Below, piece after piece: positions 7,236-10,111 of a DNA stretch of 10,111 nt (positions within the stretch are counted from its first letter, which is position 1; each line of letters begins with the position of its first letter). This DNA comes from an uncultured Flammeovirgaceae bacterium (GTDB taxonomy: Bacteria > Bacteroidota > Bacteroidia > Cytophagales > Cyclobacteriaceae). Both the position numbers and the translations under genes were made by a program. The notes under the pieces were generated by a model, which was not told where the DNA came from, made no database searches, and worked only from the letters and a program-made list of their open reading frames with translations. The DNA lies in assembly GCA_946480685.1 (NCBI GenBank), contig CAMLLI010000077.1:1-10111 (forward strand), in the 5' to 3' direction.

Positions 7236-7290
7236 AATTGAAAGGATTAAATGGATAATAGGACAAACCGAGACCGTGTCTCTTTCAATT
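7236..7290 (-). promoter_or_regulatory. 9-bp inverted repeat touching the RRM start codon
   Basis: In the mRNA sense (minus strand), AATTGAAAG (7290-7282) pairs perfectly with CTTTCAATT (7244-7236), whose last base is directly followed by the ATG (7235-7233). The 37-nt spacer contains a nested GAGAC/GTCTC hairpin (7270-7274 with 7278-7282, sharing one base with the outer arm). The closed form would hide the initiation region. Confidence 0.6.
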
Positions 7291-7344
7291 GATAAAATCT
7301 AAAGAGGAATAATCTTTCGGTGAGAATTACCTTCAGCGGATTCG

Positions 7345-7395
7345 AGGAATTGAATAACAAAAGTACACAAAATTATCGGATAAAGTTCAATTCCT
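7345..7395. promoter_or_regulatory. 10-bp inverted repeat flanking the minus-strand RRM promoter
   Basis: AGGAATTGAA (7345-7354) and TTCAATTCCT (7386-7395) are perfect inverted copies separated by 31 bp. Their centres are 41 bp apart, about four helical turns, so a looping or dimeric repressor could hold both. The predicted -7 element lies between the arms and the -33 TTG lies inside the right arm, as expected for an operator overlapping its promoter. Confidence 0.5.
7358..7390 (-). promoter_or_regulatory. predicted Bacteroidota-type promoter for the minus-strand RRM operon
   Basis: On the minus strand TTG (7390-7388) is followed after 22 nt by TACTTTTG (7365-7358), a full match to the -7 consensus TANNTTTG. 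The spacer is slightly longer than the usual 19-21. Transcription would start near 7352-7354, leaving a leader of roughly 120 nt before the ATG at 7235. Confidence 0.5.
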
Positions 7396-7495
7396 GTTCA
7401 GACCCCAAGGTTCAGGTGAATGGACTATGATTCGTAATCAGAAGAAAATTAGCAGCTATACATGTTTATGCATGCAAAGCGTTGTGATTGGCGGT

Positions 7496-7532
7496 GTATA
7501 GTTGATGTGTGTACGATGTTCATCAACTATAC
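7496..7532. promoter_or_regulatory. perfect 12-bp inverted repeat
   Basis: GTATAGTTGATG (7496-7507) and CATCAACTATAC (7521-7532) are perfectly complementary around a 13-nt loop. No T-run follows on either strand, so a terminator is unlikely. It lies about 130 bp upstream of the minus-strand promoter and about 70 bp upstream of the plus-strand one. It may be an operator, or a hairpin in an unannotated RNA. Confidence 0.65.
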
Positions 7533-7602
7533 TTTGTGAGCAGGCGTGAACCGTATTCTTAGTGTTCAACTTCGAATTAATAGGTTTACCGGTTTATTTA
7601 TC

Positions 7603-7610
7603 TATCTTTG
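7603..7610 (+). promoter_or_regulatory. possible -7 element for the plus-strand RRM gene
   Basis: TATCTTTG matches TANNTTTG exactly. No good TTTG is seen 19-21 bp upstream, so this is a partial promoter. If used, it gives a leader of about 365 nt before the ATG at 7982, containing the hairpin at 7745-7766 and the tandem TTATAGCAG pair. Confidence 0.35.
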
Positions 7611-7694
7611 TAAGATCAATTGCGGATTCTTTTAATTCACCCCATATTCTATTCGAATTCGGAGTCTCTTAATCCTCTCCACAATTACCGGTTT

Positions 7695-7712
7695 TTATAG
7701 CAGTTATAGCAG
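7695..7712. repeat. tandem 9-bp repeat TTATAGCAG x2
   Basis: Two perfect adjacent copies of TTATAGCAG directly follow the second copy of TTACCGGTTT. They lie in the putative leader of the plus-strand RRM gene. They could be an RNA-binding site for an RRM protein or a chance duplication. Confidence 0.5.
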
Positions 7713-7981
7713 TTCGAAAGGTCTGTAGAATCTTATAGAGACTTGTGAAGATCGTGAGGCCTTCACCATGTATTAAATTTTCATTACAGGGATCAACGGA
7801 ATCTGTACATTAGTTCTAACACAACAGTATATAGTTCAATATATATATCCCTGGACAAACAACGAAAAATAAGCGTATTGCTGATAGCCCTGGAAAACAT
7901 CAATTATTCTTTCATTCCAACTATAACGGGGTTGAGTTCTGCTATTCTTAACAAACGATTCACATTTTAATTTTTATAATC

Positions 7982-8305
7982 ATGAACATCTATGTTTCAA
8001 ACATCGCATTCAAAGCAACTGACACTGATTTGCGCGAGTTATTTGAACAGCACGGTGAAGTATCATCGGCCAAAATCATTATGGACAAATTAACGCAGCG
8101 CAGCCGCGGCTTCGGTTTTGTCGAAATGCCAGATAATGCATCTGCTCAGCAGGCTATATCTGAGTTGAATAACTTCAATTTTCTCGGTAAAGATTTATCG
8201 GTAAATGAAGCGAGACCAAAAACTGACGCTCCACGCAGCGGTGGTGGATACGGTAATCGTAGCGGTGGTAACGGAGGTGGTGGCGGTTTTAAGAAGCGCT
8301 GGTAA
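7982..8305 (+). CDS. RRM RNA-binding protein with Gly-rich C-terminal tail (107 aa)
   Basis: The N-terminal 80 residues form one RNA recognition motif with RNP2 IYVSNI (3-8) and RNP1 RGFGFVEM (42-49). The C-terminal tail (about 83-107) is rich in Gly with Arg, Ser and Asn and ends in FKKRW, similar to tails that add nonspecific RNA affinity in cyanobacterial and Bacteroidota RRM proteins. It is a paralogue of the 84-aa protein encoded divergently: the cores share the MDK-T-S-GFGF-EMPD pattern, but only this one has the tail. The start is at 7982, after the AT-rich leader end. A strong hairpin follows the gene at 8325-8356. Autoregulation of its own long leader is plausible but not shown. Confidence 0.94.
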   Translation: MNIYVSNIAFKATDTDLRELFEQHGEVSSAKIIMDKLTQRSRGFGFVEMPDNASAQQAISELNNFNFLGKDLSVNEARPKTDAPRSGGGYGNRSGGNGGGGGFKKRW

Positions 8306-8324
8306 TATCTTTGATTACAATCTG

Positions 8325-8378
8325 CCGGCAGAGCTATGTTTGAACAGCTTTGCCGGTTGATTGTGTCTATACTTTTTT
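8325..8378 (+). terminator. hairpin at the 3' end of the plus-strand RRM gene
   Basis: CCGGCAGAGCT (8325-8335) pairs with AGCTTTGCCGG (8346-8356), an 11-bp stem with a single G-U pair and a 10-nt loop, 20 bp after the stop codon. The T-run comes only at 8373-8378, about 16 nt later, so classical termination is uncertain. The hairpin may also simply protect the transcript's 3' end. Confidence 0.55.
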
Positions 8379-8440
8379 AGCATAGCGTAACGTTAGCCAT
8401 AAATTATACATCTAAAATAATATTAGGCGTGCTACATCAT

Positions 8441-8468
8441 GATATACAGCCGTAGTGCGGTATATATC
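8441..8468. other. hairpin between convergent genes
   Basis: GATATA (8441-8446) pairs with TATATC (8463-8468), and CCG (8450-8452) pairs with CGG (8458-8460) inside it. It lies between the RRM and ASRT-like stop codons. There is no T-run, so its role is unclear. Confidence 0.25.
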
Positions 8469-8529
8469 GTATTCGATAGCAGTATTCACTCCAATGAACT
8501 TCGCGAGTGCCTATACGGCCAGTGACAAA

Positions 8530-8904
8530 CTAACCAGCCGGAAACGCCATCGTGCTCAATAAAGCATTCTCTGCCTGCCGACTGTCGAGTCGCGTATGCT
8601 GTACAACGATCGGAATGTTGGATTCAATGATACAGGCATAATCCGTACCAGTCGGGATCGGCTGCGGATCTTTGAGATCGTTAAATCTAACATGCTTTGT
8701 TCTACGGGCAGCAACATCTATTTTATAGGGGCCAACCGGATCACGGTCTGAAAAGTAAATCGTAAACGTAACGTGCGCTTCTTCGTCATTTGCGTTAAGA
8801 ATGCAGGCTGTTTCGTGACTTAACATTTCAGGCGTGGGGCCGGTGCTATAGGGAGGAATATATCCTTCCGCAATCGCCCATATTTTATGTCCAATCGTTT
8901 TCAT
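8530..8904 (-). CDS. sensory rhodopsin transducer (ASRT)-family protein
   Basis: This 124-aa protein matches the family of the Anabaena sensory rhodopsin transducer, a soluble beta-sandwich protein that forms tetramers. Recognisable family stretches are WAIAEGYIPPYSTGPTPEM (9-27), SHETACILNANDEEAHVTF (29-47), FSDRDPVGPY (51-60), ARRTKHVRFNDL (66-77) and IVVQHTRLDSRQAENALLST (99-118). The length is the family norm. In Anabaena the protein binds sensory rhodopsin and also DNA, and the family occurs in many bacteria without rhodopsin, where its role is unknown. No rhodopsin gene is present in the window. It diverges from the TIR gene with 164 bp between. A likely promoter lies at 8923-8951. Confidence 0.92.
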   Translation of the reverse strand: MKTIGHKIWAIAEGYIPPYSTGPTPEMLSHETACILNANDEEAHVTFTIYFSDRDPVGPYKIDVAARRTKHVRFNDLKDPQPIPTGTDYACIIESNIPIVVQHTRLDSRQAENALLSTMAFPAG

Positions 8905-8922
8905 TTTCGGTAATCGTTTTCA

Positions 8923-8951
8923 GAAATATACCTGGTAAAAATAAATGCCAA
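8923..8951 (-). promoter_or_regulatory. predicted promoter of the ASRT-family gene
   Basis: On the minus strand TTG (8951-8949) is followed after 18 nt by TATATTTC (8930-8923), five of six matches to TANNTTTG. It lies 18 nt before the start codon, giving a very short leader. Confidence 0.35.
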
Positions 8952-8975
8952 TGTGTTGTGTGTTCAGATTGGTTA

Positions 8976-9008
8976 AAAGCATCCGTTCGGAAGAAAAAAT
9001 GATGCTTT
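8976..9008 (+). promoter_or_regulatory. 8-bp inverted repeat upstream of the TIR gene
   Basis: AAAGCATC (8976-8983) and GATGCTTT (9001-9008) are perfectly complementary with a 17-nt loop. The right arm overlaps the second TTCGGAA box. It is in the TIR/ASRT divergent region, before the predicted TIR promoter. Confidence 0.35.
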
Positions 9009-9013
9009 CGGAA
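8986..9013 (+). promoter_or_regulatory. TTCGGAA direct repeat (21-bp period) upstream of the TIR gene
   Basis: TTCGGAA occurs at 8986-8992 and 9007-9013, start to start 21 bp. The same arrangement recurs at 9706-9733 before the lipoprotein gene. A 21-bp period places both boxes on one face of the DNA, as known for LytTR-type regulators. The second box ends 7 bp before the predicted -33 element. Confidence 0.6.
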
Positions 9014-9019
9014 ACATAC

Positions 9020-9051
9020 TTTGCACTGCGGGCAGAAAGCTCCTATACTTC
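9020..9051 (+). promoter_or_regulatory. possible promoter of the TIR gene
   Basis: TTTG (9020-9023) is followed after 20 nt by TATACTTC (9044-9051), four of six matches to TANNTTTG. The spacing is ideal but the -7 element is weak, as expected for a promoter that needs an activator bound at the TTCGGAA boxes. Confidence 0.3.
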
Positions 9052-9068
9052 GGCTTTACGATTTATAG

Positions 9069-9623
9069 ATGCATCATAACTATACCTACGATCTTTTTAT
9101 ATCGCACACGGTAGAAGATAAAATTCCGTTGGTTAACGAACTCGCAGCACAACTTGAAGCGCAGGGTATAAAAGTATGGTATACCGGGTGTGAATTTAGC
9201 ATAGGGGATGCGGTATGCGATACATTGGTACACGCAATGCGCCAGTGTCGCTATGGAATTATTGTTTTCAGTCCAAGCTATATATCTAAAATGAAGCCTT
9301 CGTCTGATTTCAATACATTGCTGAATTACAAACGAGAAGGTGAAAAAGTAATTATACCCGTATTATTTGAAGTCACACCGGAAGAATTAGTAGCCGCTCA
9401 GCTATTGTCTGCGGATCACGATGCTATAGATAGTAGCGAAGGCGTAAACAACCTGGTGACGCGTTTATTGCAACGGATCGATTTGGGATACGTACCTCAA
9501 CAGCCCACCCATATATCTTTATATCAAAAATTAACCTCAGGGAAAAGTAAAGTATATGCCGCTCTCATTCTGGCAATTGGTGTTGTACTGCTGCTTTACG
9601 GATTTAGTATGCTACTGACGTAA
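9069..9623 (+). CDS. TIR-domain protein with C-terminal membrane anchor (184 aa)
   Basis: The TIR domain covers about residues 5-140: YDLFISHTVEDK (7-18, box 1), the VWYTGCEFSIGDAV loop (36-49), and CRYGIIVFSPSYISK (60-74), then a strand VIIPVLFEV (94-102). A hydrophobic segment at about 162-182 ends two residues before the stop, so this is probably a tail-anchored inner-membrane protein with the TIR domain in the cytoplasm. TIR domains cleave NAD+ or build signalling complexes. In enzymatic bacterial TIRs the segment after the SP-Y-S-K stretch normally reads K-x-W-x-x-x-E, with a catalytic Glu. Here it reads K74-M-K76-P-S-S-D80, so Trp is Lys and the Glu position is Asp. The enzyme may be impaired or the protein may act as a scaffold. 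The ATG at 9069 is the first good start. No Argonaute, STING, Thoeris (ThsA) or nuclease gene lies nearby in the window. Confidence 0.9.
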   Translation: MHHNYTYDLFISHTVEDKIPLVNELAAQLEAQGIKVWYTGCEFSIGDAVCDTLVHAMRQCRYGIIVFSPSYISKMKPSSDFNTLLNYKREGEKVIIPVLFEVTPEELVAAQLLSADHDAIDSSEGVNNLVTRLLQRIDLGYVPQQPTHISLYQKLTSGKSKVYAALILAIGVVLLLYGFSMLLT

Positions 9624-9705
9624 CGTGAAAAAAGGTATATATAGGGGATGCTAACTGCAGGTTCTATAGCTTGTATAGTTTTATTTATACCATCTGGTAA
9701 ATCGT

Positions 9706-9733
9706 TTCGGAAAGAAAAACACTACCTTCGGAA
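9706..9733 (+). promoter_or_regulatory. TTCGGAA direct repeat (21-bp period) upstream of the lipoprotein gene
   Basis: TTCGGAA occurs at 9706-9712 and 9727-9733, exactly the spacing found before the TIR gene. The first box is followed by an A-rich AGAAAAA stretch in both copies. This copy lies 77 bp before the ATG at 9811. Confidence 0.6.
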
Positions 9734-9810
9734 AAAATCTGCTGTATTCCGGAGAAATCTTTTTACCGGTAGCAATTCCCTGACGTATTTCATTCTATGA
9801 ACGAAATGAT

Positions 9811-10111
9811 ATGCGGTTCAACAGTCATATATTCCGCACAACAGTGCTGTTTCTTTTCCTGCTCCTTCTGCAGGGGTGTGCTTTTAGCCAGGCCGATGAT
9901 CAAACAGTTTATATAACGCGCACCGGTAGCAAGTATCACAAAAGTACATGTCAATATCTCAAGCATAGTCGTATAGGTATACGATTATCCGTAGCAAAGG
10001 AGCAAGGCTATACACCTTGCAGCGCGTGTCATCCCGGTAATACTAAAAATCCGGCATCACCCGTGGCACCTAAGAAGCAATATCAGCAGCAGCAGATCCA
10101 GCAGGTGAAAG
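9811..10111 (+). CDS. predicted lipoprotein with zinc-site-like H-C-C-C motif (partial, runs off right edge)
   Basis: The frame is open from the ATG at 9811 to the window end (100 codons), so the C-terminus is missing. Residues 1-22 are a signal peptide with a basic start (MRFNSHIFR) and a hydrophobic core. The likely lipobox is LQGC, with C23 as the lipidated residue. A small domain follows (about 33-75): VYITRTGSKYH, then C47, then YTPCSACHP. H43, C47, C70 and C73 could bind zinc. This Y-H-x3-C...C-x2-C module recurs in secreted nucleases and envelope proteins, with an Ada-like metal-binding fold suggested for it. After it comes a Pro/Lys/Gln-rich low-complexity stretch (about 79-98, with a run of Gln). 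The role is unknown. A TTCGGAA direct repeat upstream links its regulation to the TIR gene. Other ATGs at 9797 and 9806 are out of frame. Confidence 0.8.
   Translation, partial: MRFNSHIFRTTVLFLFLLLLQGCAFSQADDQTVYITRTGSKYHKSTCQYLKHSRIGIRLSVAKEQGYTPCSACHPGNTKNPASPVAPKKQYQQQQIQQVK

Larger units (their letters stand above)
7236..7981. other. 746-bp intergenic region between divergent RRM genes
   Basis: No coding frame is supported. The region carries inverted repeats at 7236-7290, 7345-7395 and 7496-7532, and a small hairpin at 7745-7766 (GTGAAG/CTTCAC). It also has promoter-like elements in both directions, two copies of TTACCGGTTT (7586-7595 and 7685-7694), and a tandem TTATAGCAG pair (7695-7712). 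It probably contains both leaders. A small RNA gene between them is possible, for example associated with the 12-bp hairpin. Confidence 0.6.

Noticed and set aside
6593..7302. Two overlapping plus-strand open frames antisense to the desaturase and the RRM gene.
   Set aside because: They overlap clear family members on the other strand, show no recognisable domain, and have the mixed composition of shadow frames.
9069..9623. The TIR gene as part of a known anti-phage system such as Thoeris or a TIR-STING system.
   Set aside because: No ThsA, STING, cyclase, Argonaute or nuclease partner is seen on either side within the window. The right flank is cut off, so this is not excluded for the full locus.
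8986..9733. The TTCGGAA copies as a CRISPR or other repeat array.
   Set aside because: There are only two pairs of a 7-mer about 700 bp apart with a gene between them. The layout fits promoter sites, and no cas-like gene is present.

Overview
The window looks like part of a Bacteroidota chromosome, probably from the Cytophagales/Chitinophagales side. The evidence is a short sigma-70 factor (287 aa, no region 1.1) of the type used as primary sigma factor in that phylum, a cold-shock-domain protein with the Lys/Glu-rich N-terminal extension common there, small single-RRM RNA-binding proteins (one with a Gly-rich tail), promoter-like TANNTTTG elements, and few Shine-Dalgarno sequences. No phage, transposase, CRISPR, tRNA or rRNA was seen. 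The species cannot be fixed from the sequence alone.

Layout, left to right. (1) Bases 1-147: a 7-bp tandem repeat cut by the window edge, then a possible terminator. (2) 187-3078, plus strand: a small acidic hypothetical protein, then a tight pair consisting of a trehalose-synthase-like GH13 enzyme and a luciferase-like flavin oxidoreductase. (3) 3079-3539: a gene-free stretch with two hairpins that may be the leader of the next gene. (4) 3540-4191, plus strand: the cold-shock-domain protein and a small hypothetical protein whose start codon lies inside a hairpin. (5) 7235 down to 4236, minus strand: five closely spaced genes reading RRM protein, fatty-acid desaturase, sigma-70 factor, hypothetical, hypothetical. 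(6) 7236-7981: 746 bp between two divergent RRM genes, rich in inverted repeats and promoter-like elements. (7) 7982-8356: second RRM gene (Gly-rich tail) and a strong 3' hairpin. (8) 8530-8904, minus strand: a homologue of the Anabaena sensory rhodopsin transducer (ASRT), with no rhodopsin nearby. (9) 9069-9623: a tail-anchored TIR-domain protein. (10) 9811 to the right edge: the start of a predicted lipoprotein with an H-C-C-C zinc-site-like motif.

How the genes may fit together: the middle (3540-8305) combines a cold-shock-domain protein, two RRM proteins, a membrane-lipid desaturase and a sigma factor. All are classes linked to low-temperature or envelope adaptation, and the GH13 enzyme may add compatible-solute or alpha-glucan metabolism. 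This is inference from gene classes. The best leads for something undescribed are in the non-coding DNA. One is a three-segment leader (TTCAATT / AATTGAA / TTCAATT) ending at the start codon of the minus-strand RRM gene, which could switch its translation. The other is a pair of identical TTCGGAA-N14-TTCGGAA direct repeats (21-bp period) upstream of both the TIR gene and the lipoprotein gene, which suggests one shared regulator, plausibly of the LytTR type.
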